Shown here piece by piece: positions 1 through 8,754 of a stretch of DNA of 40,817 nt. How positions within the stretch are numbered: the stretch's first letter is position 1; each line of letters starts with the position of its first letter. Under the pieces are notes generated by a model. The model searched no databases. It had not been told where the DNA came from and saw only the letters and a program-made list of their open reading frames with translations. The position numbers were made by a program, and so were the translations under genes. Source of the stretch: Spirochaetes bacterium ADurb.Bin133 (lineage in GTDB: Bacteria > Spirochaetota > GWE2-31-10 > MWDO01); contig MWDO01000024.1 of NCBI GenBank assembly GCA_002070605.1, positions 1 through 40,817 on the forward strand, given 5' to 3'.

Positions 1-257
1 ATCGCTTGTCTCAAAGTCAACAAGCCGGCGTTTACAAAACTAACCGCCATAACCGTCGTAGCGCTGCTCGATTGGATGATCGCCGTTATCGTTAATCCTA
101 CAAATATCCCAAGAAATCTGTTGGTAGTTAAAATATTCAGAATTTTCCTCAAACCGTCGCCGGCTACTTTCTGGAGACCTTCCGACATGATCTTCATGCC
201 CATAAGAAACAATCCGATTCCGCCTATAGTCTGCATAACTACCGTTTTCCAATCCAC
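1..257 (-). CDS. Na/Pi cotransporter family protein, N-terminal part (cut by window edge)
   Basis: Membrane transporter of the phosphate:Na+ symporter (PNaS, Na_Pi_cotrans) family. The minus-strand frame starting with GTG at 257 reads VDWKTVVMQTIGGIGLFLMG, then a segment with GLQKVAGDGLRKIL and the family's QSSSATT motif (about residues 62-68) inside a hydrophobic stretch. QSSS(A)T is the conserved substrate-site signature of this family. The start is supported by AAGGAG about 6 nt upstream. The frame is open to base 1, so only about 85 residues of a protein usually near 550 residues are present. Whether it has the C-terminal PhoU-like domain seen in many homologues cannot be told. Family assignment is secure; the transported ion is inferred from the family. 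Confidence 0.88.
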   Translation of the reverse strand, partial: MDWKTVVMQTIGGIGLFLMGMKIMSEGLQKVAGDGLRKILNILTTNRFLGIFVGLTITAIIQSSSATTVMAVSFVNAGLLTLRQA

Positions 258-368
258 GACGAACTCCTTACAAATTAAAATTTACGGAATAACTAAAAGT
301 TCATGCTTCAAACTTGTAAATCAGAACGCGGAGATGGTAGCATAATTTTAGAAAGTTTTAAAATAAAA

Positions 369-977
369 TTAATTATTTTTTGCCAGATAAGAGTCTACGA
401 TTTTTATTTTTCGTTCGAGGTCTTTTAGACGCATATCTATAATCGTATCGTAATCGTAATCGAATAAATTGTTTTCAATCTCGTAGTTGAGATCTTCTAT
501 CTGTTCCCAGCCTATATGCAACTTTTTACCGTAAGCAAGATTTGACCATTTTTTTGTCTCTTCCCAATAGCGCCGCGCTATCAAATACCTTGATTTAGCA
601 ATTTCAAAGCTGTTTTTTATCTCTTTCGCCCATTCGATATTATAAAATGCGATATCCCGTTTATCGTATTCCCATCCCCAATCTACATACTCCTTAGTCA
701 GAAGATAATGTATATGAAATCTCAATAAAAGTTTGTATTTTACGTACTCCTCCCAATCTTTTGTAACGACGATAGCCTGACTGGGATGAATATTCGGAAG
801 AGACAGACAATTTTCCAACCAAAATATATTTCTCTTATGATCGGTATGAGTCGTATGCAAGTTGGATTCGTAAAGCCGATATATCTGCTCGATAAAAATC
901 ATTCTTGTCGGTTTAGAGCTGATACATAAATTGAAAGAGACAGATATAACTATTAATAGAATAAATTTTCGATTCAT
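369..977 (-). CDS. hypothetical exported protein, 202 aa
   Basis: I do not recognise this protein. It begins with a basic, then strongly hydrophobic segment (MNRKFILLIVISVSFNLC, residues 1-18) that looks like a signal peptide; the Cys lacks a proper lipobox. The mature part is rich in Trp, Tyr and charged residues, looks mainly helical, and has no motif I can name. No clear Shine-Dalgarno sequence precedes the ATG at 977. It is transcribed away from the repeat island at 1038-1280, so its promoter must lie in or beside that island. Codon use resembles the neighbours, which supports a real gene. Confidence 0.65.
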   Translation of the reverse strand: MNRKFILLIVISVSFNLCISSKPTRMIFIEQIYRLYESNLHTTHTDHKRNIFWLENCLSLPNIHPSQAIVVTKDWEEYVKYKLLLRFHIHYLLTKEYVDWGWEYDKRDIAFYNIEWAKEIKNSFEIAKSRYLIARRYWEETKKWSNLAYGKKLHIGWEQIEDLNYEIENNLFDYDYDTIIDMRLKDLERKIKIVDSYLAKNN

Positions 978-1037
978 AACAATTAATATTTCGGATATAT
1001 TCTACTTTTATTTAGAATAATTTATAGTCGCTGAAAA

Positions 1038-1280
1038 TTGACGCATATGCGTCGCGCTGTTCCTCGACGAATATTGACGCATATGCGCCGCGCCCTAATA
1101 AAATAGGGAATTCCCGTTTTGAATATACTAAAATACTAAAGACTCTTTCATACCGGGACCTTATCGGGACTCGCGCCGCTCCTCGACGAATAATTTGACA
1201 CATATGCGCTACGCCGCTCCCCGACGAATATTGACGCATATGCGCCGCGTCGCTCCTCGATAAAAATCGACGCATATGGA
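1038..1280. repeat. CATATG repeat island 1, 36-bp period
   Basis: This fills the 370-bp gap between two divergent genes. Five CATATG cores lie at 1044, 1080, 1201, 1237 and 1273. The spacing is exactly 36 bp between 1044/1080, 1201/1237 and 1237/1273. Each unit begins TTGACGCATATG or TTGACACATATG and continues with a GC-rich spacer ending CTCCTCGACGAATA or a close variant. Between the second and third cores lies a different segment (1086-1151) that recurs near 12187. No inverted ends of the type seen in the other islands were found here. The spacers resemble one another, so this is not a CRISPR array. Confidence 0.85.
1086..1151 (+). repeat. 66-bp dispersed repeat, copy 1
   Basis: This segment runs from a GCGCCGCGCCCTAATAAAAT-like start through GGGAATTCCCG and the invariant GAATATACTAAAATACTAAA to a CTTTCAT end. 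It matches 12187-12252 closely; the 20-bp invariant core is identical. In copy 1 GGGAATTCCC is a perfect palindrome. It is embedded inside CATATG island 1. Both copies happen to be open on the minus strand (FSILVYSKREFP), but no start or ribosome-binding context supports translation. Confidence 0.75.
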
Positions 1281-1349
1281 ACAAATTTTTTAAATTATTT
1301 AATTTATAAACCGCCGTTGACGAAATTTATTTAAAAATGGGAAAAATTT

Positions 1350-2198
1350 ATGTTAGCGGTAACCAAATTACAAAACGGAGAAAAACTTACTCTAACAAAC
1401 GGCGGCGAGCTGTCGCTTTTTTTTATAGGAGTCGGATCCGCTTTTTCAAAGATACATAATCAGACAAATGTTTTAGCGATCAAAGGCTCGGATCACGTTT
1501 TGATCGACTGCGGAACTCTCTGCCCGAAAGCTTTGTGGAACTACGGATGTCCTATCGTAAACATTGATAACGTTATTATAACGCACAGTCATGCCGATCA
1601 TATAGGAGGCGTTGAAGAGTTGGCGCTAATGTCCCGATATGTTGCAAAAAAGAAGCCCAATCTCTATATACCCGCCGAATACAAAAGCGCTTTTTGGAAC
1701 TATTCGCTTAAAGGCGGGCTATCTTTCGGGGAATTGAAAGACGGCGAAAATCTGACGATAGAAGATATTTTTGAAGTCCGCCAAACCGCAAAAATGCCCG
1801 ACGCGCCTAGAACTATGTTTGAGGCTCAGATCGGCGGTCTAAATATAAAACTGTTTAGAACTATGCATATTCCCGATTCGGCAAACAGCTGGAGAGATTC
1901 TTTCTATTCATACGGAGTAATATTCGACGAAAGTATCCTTTTTACTTCGGATACAAGGTTTGACCGCGAAATTGTCGAAGTTATCGGAGCAAAATACAAT
2001 ATCAAATATTACTTCCACGATTGCCAGCTATTTACCGGCGGCGTTCACAGCTCCATCGAGGAACTCAAATCTTTCCCGCCGGACGTTAAAAAAAGAACGT
2101 ATCTATCTCACTACGGCGATAACTTCGGAAACTTTACGCCGGAAAAAGACGGTTTTGCCGGTTTCGCGCTGGAAGGGCATTTTTATTCTGTTTTTTAA
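1350..2198 (+). CDS. MBL-fold metallo-hydrolase
   Basis: A 282-residue metallo-beta-lactamase-fold protein. The zinc-binding signature HSHADHIGG lies at about residues 79-87. Further ligands follow in order: His in TMHIPDS (about 173), Asp in FTSDTRFD and His in YLSHYGD near residue 253. The fold is shared by RNase Z, phosphodiesterases and other hydrolases. The order and spacing look closest to the RNase Z / cyclic phosphodiesterase-like group, but I see no clear RNase Z exosite, so no substrate is assigned. The ATG at 1350 has only a weak GGGAAAAA upstream. Transcription starts next to repeat island 1. Confidence 0.88.
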   Translation: MLAVTKLQNGEKLTLTNGGELSLFFIGVGSAFSKIHNQTNVLAIKGSDHVLIDCGTLCPKALWNYGCPIVNIDNVIITHSHADHIGGVEELALMSRYVAKKKPNLYIPAEYKSAFWNYSLKGGLSFGELKDGENLTIEDIFEVRQTAKMPDAPRTMFEAQIGGLNIKLFRTMHIPDSANSWRDSFYSYGVIFDESILFTSDTRFDREIVEVIGAKYNIKYYFHDCQLFTGGVHSSIEELKSFPPDVKKRTYLSHYGDNFGNFTPEKDGFAGFALEGHFYSVF

Positions 2199-2217
2199 CT
2201 CTATTTAGCAAATTTAG

Positions 2218-2658
2218 TTACGAAATGTTCTTTTTTCTGCTTTTTTGGCTTTTTTGGCTTACCGCAGGGTATGGAATTCTCCTCGCTCTTCCGCTTTTAT
2301 CAAAAATAACCCCTTCTCCCCATCTTATCATATCGGGACAGTCGTCCCTGATCCACGCCTTCAATCTTTCGAGAGTCGTAGTAAATTTAGCGATAAGTTT
2401 CATAAGACGCAGTTCGTCGTCCTCGACGCCTTTTTGGTATATCTCTTCGTATTCAACTTCAGGATCTACAAGTAAAAAGGGGCAAAACAGAGAGATCTTT
2501 ATCTGTCTCAACGGGTACAACAACTTAGTCTCGATCGTAATCGGAACATTTTGATCCCCGATAAGATTAAAGGATACAATTTCGTAACACTCCTCTTTTC
2601 CCGCCAGCATCTCTTCGGTAATATCGTTTATTACCGATCTAATCCTATTGTAAAGCAT
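2218..2658 (-). CDS. hypothetical protein, 146 aa
   Basis: I do not recognise it. It is a small soluble protein with mixed predicted strand and helix; the middle is acidic (VDPEVEYEEIYQKGVEDDE). The C-terminal tail is basic, with tandem SQK units (SQKSQKSRKKN) made by a repeated TTTTTTGGC run at 2243-2261. AAGGG lies about 8 nt before the ATG at 2658. It converges on the MBL gene with a 19-bp gap. The repeated homopolymer-rich tail could slip in replication, but nothing shows phase variation. Confidence 0.7.
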   Translation of the reverse strand: MLYNRIRSVINDITEEMLAGKEECYEIVSFNLIGDQNVPITIETKLLYPLRQIKISLFCPFLLVDPEVEYEEIYQKGVEDDELRLMKLIAKFTTTLERLKAWIRDDCPDMIRWGEGVIFDKSGRARRIPYPAVSQKSQKSRKKNIS

Positions 2659-2794
2659 ATTAACCGCCCTTTAAATTCGACTTTTTATATTATAATAGAT
2701 TTTATTAATTTTTCAAAAATAAATTGCAAAAAATTTGTATTTTTAAATTTTATTATTATAATTAGCGCTATATTAAATTCCATAGGAGAGCTAT

Positions 2795-3370
2795 ATGAAA
2801 AAAATATTTTTTGTTTTTGTTTTGGTTTTGGCTTTTTTACAAACGACTTTTTCGCAGGATTTATCCAAATACAGCGTCGATCAAAAGGTAGTCATTTACG
2901 GCTATACGCTGATGTTAGATAAAGCCGCGGATACGATGGATTCGATATCCAACGACGAATTAAAACAGTTAAGCGAAATGTTAATTATGGCGGACGGCGA
3001 CTACGAACTGCTTTTAGACGATCTTATGTCTAACGCCGACCTAAAAGGGTATAAGCCGGAGAGTCTTTATATCAGATATGAGATTTTGAGAGATTTCAAA
3101 AGCAAAGCGGATATAAAATTGATCGACAGTATGGTTCAAAGTTTGATCAAAAAAGGGAAAAAGAGTAAAGCTATCGACGATACGGTATACAACATACTCT
3201 CGCTCTACGTAAAAGGTATAAATCCCAAATCAAAATACGCCGCCATACAAGACTCTATGGCTACGATATCGACTTTATTTAACAAACTGGAAGATTCGGC
3301 GGATATAACCAAAACTTTATATTACGTTTTGCAGGAGCCGGCTATTAAAAATTATATCTTAACGCATTAA
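2795..3370 (+). CDS. hypothetical periplasmic protein, 191 aa
   Basis: It has a typical signal peptide (MKKIFFVFVLVLAFLQTTFS, residues 1-20) with a likely signal peptidase I site before QDLSKYS. The mature part looks all-helical, acidic and repeat-like, perhaps a TPR-related or helical-bundle fold. No catalytic motif is visible. The start is well supported by TAGGAGAG about 6 nt upstream of the ATG. It stands just upstream of the two-receiver response regulator on the same strand, 31 bp apart, so the two may be co-transcribed. Function unknown. Confidence 0.8.
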   Translation: MKKIFFVFVLVLAFLQTTFSQDLSKYSVDQKVVIYGYTLMLDKAADTMDSISNDELKQLSEMLIMADGDYELLLDDLMSNADLKGYKPESLYIRYEILRDFKSKADIKLIDSMVQSLIKKGKKSKAIDDTVYNILSLYVKGINPKSKYAAIQDSMATISTLFNKLEDSADITKTLYYVLQEPAIKNYILTH

Positions 3371-3401
3371 TTTTGTATATAAGCCGAAATATTATTAAAT
3401 A

Positions 3402-4631
3402 ATGGCTAGCGACGAAATACTGATTATCGATAGATCGAATTTTGTTAAAGATTTTCTAAAAGAAAAGTTTTTACAGTCGGGATTTGACGTTCTTACTTCC
3501 AACGATTGTTTTGACGGCTTGATAAAGATGAAGAACCATTTTCCCGACGTCGTAATATTAGATTACGTTACGTTGAAATACGCCGACATTAACTTTTTAA
3601 AAGAGAAGCAAGATTATAAAGCGATTAGAGACATTCCGATAATTTTACTAGCTAATAAAATCAACACAAATACGGTTTATCAACTGGCTAAATACAACAT
3701 TACAAAGATATTCTCAAAACCTATAAAATTCGGCGATATAATGCGGTCTATATCCGAATTGTTGAATAAAACCGTAATAATTGACGAAACTCCGTGCCAA
3801 CTCGACGTTACTATCAATTACGATACGCTTTTTATAGATATTGCCCGCGGACTAAACGGAGATAGAATAGATTCGCTAAAATATAAGATTAGAGAGCTTA
3901 TGAATATTCACAGGATCGATCAGCTCAAAACTCTTCTGATTATGGTCGATATGAATTTGAGTTACAACAACGACTACAGGAAATTTCACAATCTTATACA
4001 TATTATCCTGGATACGGCAAAAACCGAGCCGAAATTCTTAAAAATTCTAACAAAATCCAAAGAAGTAAAGGATTTTCTCAAATTAAACAGCGCTTTCAAA
4101 GATATAGAAGTTACCGATAATATTGAGTCGACTTTGGAAAAGCTTAATATTAATAATATTAACGACTACATCGTTCCGGCGTCTAAAACCGGTAAAGAAG
4201 ACGTGTTTTTGTGGACTAACGAAATCTCTGAAAAAGGGGCGTACGGCATAGACGAAATAGAAAAGATAGTCAAAATAGCCGTCGTGGACGACGACGAATA
4301 TATTTTGGATTTCATTAAGGAAGTGTTGGCGCTAACGGGATATAAAATTTATACATATTCAAAAGCGGGCGATTTTTTGGAAAACGTGAAAAAGGAAAAG
4401 TTTGATCTTATTTTCCTCGACTTAATGATGCCCAAGATCAGCGGATTCGACGCTTTGCAGACGTTAAACAAGAGCGGCAATAAGATTCCTGTCATAATAT
4501 TTTCGGCTCTTTCTCAAAGAGAAACGGTTCAACGGGCTCTCTCTTTGGGAGTAAAAAGCTACTTGGTCAAACCGGTAGATTCAAGCGTTATTCTAAAAAA
4601 AGTCGCGGAAGTATTAAACGCAAATATTTAA
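3402..4631 (+). CDS. response regulator with two receiver domains
   Basis: A 409-residue protein with a receiver domain at each end. The N-terminal domain (about 5-117) keeps a phosphoacceptor-like Asp54 (VVILDYV) and the Lys in FSKPIK. It has only one Asp in the first acidic patch (LIIDRSN), so it may be degenerate. A helical linker (about 120-285) has no recognised output domain. The C-terminal receiver has the full set: VVDDDEYIL, FLDLMMPK and YLVKPVD. No DNA-binding domain is present, so output is probably by protein contact. No histidine kinase gene lies nearby. The ATG has a weak upstream ribosome-binding site. Confidence 0.9.
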   Translation: MASDEILIIDRSNFVKDFLKEKFLQSGFDVLTSNDCFDGLIKMKNHFPDVVILDYVTLKYADINFLKEKQDYKAIRDIPIILLANKINTNTVYQLAKYNITKIFSKPIKFGDIMRSISELLNKTVIIDETPCQLDVTINYDTLFIDIARGLNGDRIDSLKYKIRELMNIHRIDQLKTLLIMVDMNLSYNNDYRKFHNLIHIILDTAKTEPKFLKILTKSKEVKDFLKLNSAFKDIEVTDNIESTLEKLNINNINDYIVPASKTGKEDVFLWTNEISEKGAYGIDEIEKIVKIAVVDDDEYILDFIKEVLALTGYKIYTYSKAGDFLENVKKEKFDLIFLDLMMPKISGFDALQTLNKSGNKIPVIIFSALSQRETVQRALSLGVKSYLVKPVDSSVILKKVAEVLNANI

Positions 4632-4700
4632 TTTATTCGTAACATTTATTTACTCTTAGCGTTTTTTTTGTTATTATACAGACCGATTAAGGAGAAAGGT

Positions 4701-5336
4701 ATGGACGGAGTAGGTTGGAACTATTCGGACGTTGTAAAAGAGCATTTTATGCGCCCAAAAAATATACTGCAAGTTAGCGAAGAAGAGTATAAAGCCGACG
4801 GAGTAGGTTTTGTCGGAAGCCCGGCGTGCGGCGATATGATGAAAATTTTTATAAAAGTCAAAGAGGGGAGAATAATAGATCTTAAATGGCAGACTTTCGG
4901 ATGCGCAAGCGCAATCGGCTCTACTTCTATGTTAAGCGAGATGGTAACTCGCGACGGCGGTATGACTCTCGAAGAGGCGATTGAGATTACCCCCGAAGCG
5001 ATCATTAAAGAACTCGGCGGACTGCCCGCTAACAAGATACACTGCTCCGTTCTTGGAGACAAGGCTCTTCGCGACGCGATAAACGATTATTATAAAAAAA
5101 CCGGACAGACCGATAAAATCCCGAAAACCGAGGCAAAAATTGTATGCGAATGTCTCGAAGTAACCGACGAGGATATAAGAATGGAAGTTCTGGAAGGGGT
5201 AAAAGATTTCGATACTTTACAAAAACGGACAAAAGTCGGAACCAGTTGCGGAAAATGCGCCGATAACGTAAAAAAAATCTTAAACGATTTTGTAGAACAG
5301 TATTATAAATGTTCGATCTATACCGGAGAAAAATAG
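4701..5336 (+). CDS. nifU: NifU-type Fe-S cluster scaffold protein
   Basis: Scaffold on which [Fe-S] clusters are built with sulfur from the cysteine desulfurase encoded directly downstream. The IscU-like N-domain keeps Cys43 and Asp45 (PACGD), Cys68 (FGCAS) and Cys115 (KIHCS). A BFD-like [2Fe-2S] domain follows, with Cys149, Cys151, Cys183 and Cys186 (CEC ... CGKC). At 211 residues it lacks the third, Nfu-type domain of classic NifU, an arrangement known from anaerobes that use the NIF machinery for general Fe-S assembly. I start it at 4701 because AAGGAGAAAGG lies just upstream; an in-frame upstream ATG at 4668 has no such site. The stop abuts the nifS start. Confidence 0.95.
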   Translation: MDGVGWNYSDVVKEHFMRPKNILQVSEEEYKADGVGFVGSPACGDMMKIFIKVKEGRIIDLKWQTFGCASAIGSTSMLSEMVTRDGGMTLEEAIEITPEAIIKELGGLPANKIHCSVLGDKALRDAINDYYKKTGQTDKIPKTEAKIVCECLEVTDEDIRMEVLEGVKDFDTLQKRTKVGTSCGKCADNVKKILNDFVEQYYKCSIYTGEK

Positions 5337-6506
5337 ATGATTTATTTAGATTATAACGCCACAACCCCTTTGCATCCAAAAGTCAAAGAGAAGATTATAG
5401 ATTTTTTAAACGACTACGGCAATCCGAGTTCCGCGCACGAAACCGGTAGAAAAGTTAAATTTATGGTTGAGGACGCCCGCGAATCCGTCGCGTCGTTTCT
5501 AAACTGCCGCCCCGACGAAATTATATTTACGGCAAGCGGCTCGGAGGCGAACAACACCGTTATCAAAAGCGTCGGCAGATGCGCCAATTCGCTCTGCTAC
5601 TCTTCCGCCGGCAAATCTCACATTATATCGACGGTCGTAGAGCATCCGTCCGTCCTAAACACTTTAAAATGCGTCGAAAATCAAAATATCGATGTAACTT
5701 ACGTCAAAGTCGACGCTTTTGGCAGAGTATCGGCGTCCGACGTCGAAAAAGCGATAAGACCCGGCGTTACCTCTCTTATATCTACGATGTACGCTAATAA
5801 CGAGATCGGCGTTATTCAGCCTATCGAAGAGATAAGCGCCATAGCGCAAAAATACGATATCCCTTTTCACACGGACGCCGTTCAGGCTATCGGCAAAGTC
5901 CCTATCGATCTCAAAAAACTTAACGTCGATTATATGTCGATATCGGGGCACAAAATTTACGCTCCCAAAGGGATTGGCGTTTTGTATAAAAAGAAGGGGA
6001 CAAAAGCGCTCTGCCCGTTAATAAACGGAGGACATCAGGAGTTTTCATTTAGAGCCGGAACGGAGAATACTATAGGGATCGTCGCTATCGGAGAAGCCTT
6101 TAAACAGCTGAAAATAGAGATGGACGAAGAGATAATTCGTATAAAAAAACTTCGAGACAAGCTCGAAGCCGGGTTGTTCAAGACTATCCCAAACATCAAA
6201 CTAAACGGACATCCGACCGAACGGCTTCCGGGAACTTTAAATATCTCTTTTAAAAATATCGAGGGAGAATCGATTTTGCTTAGATTAGACCTTTTTGGGA
6301 TCGCCGTCTCGACGGGGAGCGCCTGTTCGTCGGGCTCTCTTGAACCAAGTTACGTCGTCTCTTCTCTGGGCGTCGAACCGGAGATCGCTCACAGTTCGAT
6401 CAGGTTTTCTTTAGGCAGGGAAAATACCGAAGAAGAGATCGATCAGACTATAGAAAAAGTCGGCGAGGTAGTAAGTTTTTTAAGAACGATGAGTCCTATA
6501 AAATGA
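5337..6506 (+). CDS. nifS: cysteine desulfurase NifS/IscS
   Basis: PLP-dependent aminotransferase-fold enzyme that takes sulfur from L-cysteine as a persulfide and passes it to NifU; it may also feed tRNA thiolation by MnmA (39491-40573). Visible signatures are the N-terminal YLDYNATTP, the PLP-site segment HTDAVQAIGK, the Schiff-base Lys206 in SGHKIYAPKG, RAGTEN, and the persulfide Cys330 in STGSACSSGSLEPS. Its 389 residues match the family. It starts directly after the nifU stop and its own stop overlaps the next ATG by 4 bp, so translation of the three genes is likely coupled. No IscR-type regulator is seen. Confidence 0.96.
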   Translation: MIYLDYNATTPLHPKVKEKIIDFLNDYGNPSSAHETGRKVKFMVEDARESVASFLNCRPDEIIFTASGSEANNTVIKSVGRCANSLCYSSAGKSHIISTVVEHPSVLNTLKCVENQNIDVTYVKVDAFGRVSASDVEKAIRPGVTSLISTMYANNEIGVIQPIEEISAIAQKYDIPFHTDAVQAIGKVPIDLKKLNVDYMSISGHKIYAPKGIGVLYKKKGTKALCPLINGGHQEFSFRAGTENTIGIVAIGEAFKQLKIEMDEEIIRIKKLRDKLEAGLFKTIPNIKLNGHPTERLPGTLNISFKNIEGESILLRLDLFGIAVSTGSACSSGSLEPSYVVSSLGVEPEIAHSSIRFSLGRENTEEEIDQTIEKVGEVVSFLRTMSPIK

Positions 6507-7399
6507 AACTAAAAATATTTTTTACGATACTGTTATTTCCGGCGCTTCTATCCGGTCTCAGCGTTAAAACCAAAAGTTCTATCGCCGACGACTATTATAT
6601 ATTGGGCAATCAATATTTCGAAATGGAAGATTACGCAAAGGCGGTTATATACTATCAAAAAGCGCTTGAAAACAACAAGAACTTGAAAGACGTAAATATA
6701 AACCTCATTCTGGCTTATCAAAAATCCAATAAATATGCCGAAGCCGAAAAGGTAATCGTAGCGGAATACAAAGAGACGCAAAACGAGTATAATCAAAAAT
6801 TATTACTGCTTTTGGGGAATAATTACTTTTATCAGAGCAAATTTGACATAGCGGCGAAAGTTTACGAGGCGTATTTTAAAAGTTATCCGTCGGACGTTAA
6901 CGGAATATTCAATCTTGCGCTTTCTTATTATAAACTCGGCGATGAAAAAAATTTTTTATTCTACCTAAACGAGGGGTATAAGATTAATAAAACATATGCG
7001 CCTATACTATTTAATCTTGGAGACTATTACTACAATAAAAAAGATTATAAAAGCTGTTTGATATACTATAAAGAGCTGATAGATATCGATAAGAATAATC
7101 CGGACGTTTTTGCAAAACTAGGCGAGATACTGTATCTTACCGGGGAGTACGAACTTGCCAAGGAGCAGTATGTAAAAAGTATAGAGTTAAACAACGCCGA
7201 TAGTTCTTATTATCTGGCTCTTGCAAAGATTTACGCAAAAGGCTACAACGATAAAAAAATGACTTTTGAAAACATTGAAAAAGCTCTGATTAACGGTTTT
7301 ACCGATCTCTCTTACTTACAAGCTCAGGAAGAGTTTGTTATTCTTGAAGAGTTTTCCGACTATAAAGAGTTGTTAAAAAAATATAAATTAATTAAATAA
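6503..7399 (+). CDS. exported tetratricopeptide-repeat protein
   Basis: A 298-residue protein with an N-terminal signal sequence (MKLKIFFTILLFPALLSG) followed by several TPR units. Clear examples are ADDYYILGNQYFEMEDYAKA, the units near YEAYFKSYPSDVNGIFNLAL and LFNLGDYYYNKKDYKSCLIY, and one near FAKLGEILYLTGEYELAKEQ. It overlaps nifS by 4 bp, so it is the third gene of that operon. TPR proteins act as scaffolds, and the signal peptide puts this one in the periplasm or on a membrane. Its place next to Fe-S assembly genes may only be genomic economy. Confidence 0.85.
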   Translation: MKLKIFFTILLFPALLSGLSVKTKSSIADDYYILGNQYFEMEDYAKAVIYYQKALENNKNLKDVNINLILAYQKSNKYAEAEKVIVAEYKETQNEYNQKLLLLLGNNYFYQSKFDIAAKVYEAYFKSYPSDVNGIFNLALSYYKLGDEKNFLFYLNEGYKINKTYAPILFNLGDYYYNKKDYKSCLIYYKELIDIDKNNPDVFAKLGEILYLTGEYELAKEQYVKSIELNNADSSYYLALAKIYAKGYNDKKMTFENIEKALINGFTDLSYLQAQEEFVILEEFSDYKELLKKYKLIK

Positions 7400-7526
7400 A
7401 ATTTTATAAATCTTGTATAATTATTTTTTTTATATTACAATGTCAGCTGTTACGGTTAAATAAAAAAGGATTATTCCGATACTATATTAAACGATATATT
7501 AAACGATTTGAAAAAGCGAGAGTTTT

Positions 7527-8750
7527 ATGGCAAACGGGAATTTGCAGTTAAATGTTGTAAATTACAACAAGGGAGCATACATTACTATAGAGGGTAAAGC
7601 TTCGAACAACTGTTTTTACATTATTAGGATGGGAAGCGTCCAGGTAACTAGAGAAGCTTTGAGAAACGAAACCGAAACTTTAAAAACGGGAGATTTCTTT
7701 GGCGTTATATCGGCTATGTCCGGTCATGATCATATCGAAACCAGCGTGGCGCTTACCGACGTATCTTTGATAATGGTCGTAAAAGATCAATTTCCGTTGC
7801 TTATTCAAAAAAATAATCCCGTCGCTATGAAGATTATTTTATCATTCTCGCGAAAACTAAGAGAACTGGATACCTCTATCGCCGAGTTGACTCTGAAGTC
7901 TATTTCGACTGAAGACGTAGTCAACTTGATGGATATAGGCGAGTATTATATGAAATTGAATCAATTCAATCAGGCGTTTTACGCATTTTATAGATTTATT
8001 CAGCATTGTCCGGATAATAGCAACGTCCCTAAAGCAAAACAATTCTTGCTTCAGATCAAACCAAAATCTAAAGCGGTATATTTAGACGCTAAAAATGAGT
8101 TTAAAAGGGTTTATCCCGACGATACTATGGTTTTCTGCGAACACGAGCCCGGCAACGAGTTGTATATTTTACAGTCGGGGAAGATAAAGATTACTAAAAT
8201 AATCGATAATAAAGAGGTGCTTCTCGCCGTTCTAAAAGAGGGGGATATTTTTGGAGAGATGGCGCTACTTGAAAATAAGCCGAGATCGGCTTCCGCTATA
8301 TCGTACGGCGAGTCTCATTTGATGGTCGTTAATAAAGAAAATTTCAAAAATATGATTTCAGGACAACCCCAACTTGTTACAAGACTGATTTGTCTTTTGG
8401 CGGAAAGAACGTGGGTTGTTTATAGGCAACTTTCGAATTTACAAATAAAGAGCAAATTAGGGCGAACTTACGACGTTCTGCTCCTTCAGCTTGAAAAGAA
8501 TAAAATTCCGATCAAATACGGCAGCGCGTATCTTTACGATTTTGGTCCGAAAGAACTTATCAATATGGTAGGGCTTAGCAAAGAGGAGGGGAGAGAGATA
8601 GCGCAGGAAATATTCAAGAATAGGAAATTCCAACTGGTTGATAACAAAATCTCGGTTACCGATATAGAGGAGATCAAAAAACAGGTGGATTACTTCAAGA
8701 AAATGGAAGCTATGGAGAGCAAAAGGAAAGCCGGAAAAGAGAGTTTCTAA
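7527..8750 (+). CDS. double cyclic-nucleotide-binding regulator with C-terminal winged-helix-like domain
   Basis: A 407-residue protein with two cNMP-binding (Crp-type beta-barrel) domains. The first (about 5-115) has LKTGDFFGVISAMSG. The second (about 185-300) has LKEGDIFGEMALLENKPRSA, which contains the canonical phosphate-binding-cassette Glu and Arg (GEMALL...RSA). The first cassette lacks these, so only the second is likely to bind a cyclic nucleotide. A helical insert lies between them. The C-terminal part (YDFGPKELINMVGLSKEEGR) resembles the Crp/Fnr DNA-binding domain. An AT-rich leader with TATAAT at 7416-7421 precedes the gene. Confidence 0.85.
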   Translation: MANGNLQLNVVNYNKGAYITIEGKASNNCFYIIRMGSVQVTREALRNETETLKTGDFFGVISAMSGHDHIETSVALTDVSLIMVVKDQFPLLIQKNNPVAMKIILSFSRKLRELDTSIAELTLKSISTEDVVNLMDIGEYYMKLNQFNQAFYAFYRFIQHCPDNSNVPKAKQFLLQIKPKSKAVYLDAKNEFKRVYPDDTMVFCEHEPGNELYILQSGKIKITKIIDNKEVLLAVLKEGDIFGEMALLENKPRSASAISYGESHLMVVNKENFKNMISGQPQLVTRLICLLAERTWVVYRQLSNLQIKSKLGRTYDVLLLQLEKNKIPIKYGSAYLYDFGPKELINMVGLSKEEGREIAQEIFKNRKFQLVDNKISVTDIEEIKKQVDYFKKMEAMESKRKAGKESF

Positions 8751-8754
8751 ACGC

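Noticed and set aside
40-252. Minus-strand frame of 70 codons at the left edge
   Set aside because: The neighbouring minus-strand frame with a GTG start at 257 gives a clear Na/Pi cotransporter sequence, so this is a shadow.
1038-1280. CRISPR-like array with a 36-bp repeat
   Set aside because: The intervals are themselves similar GC-rich copies rather than unique spacers, only a few exact periods exist, and no cas gene is in the window.
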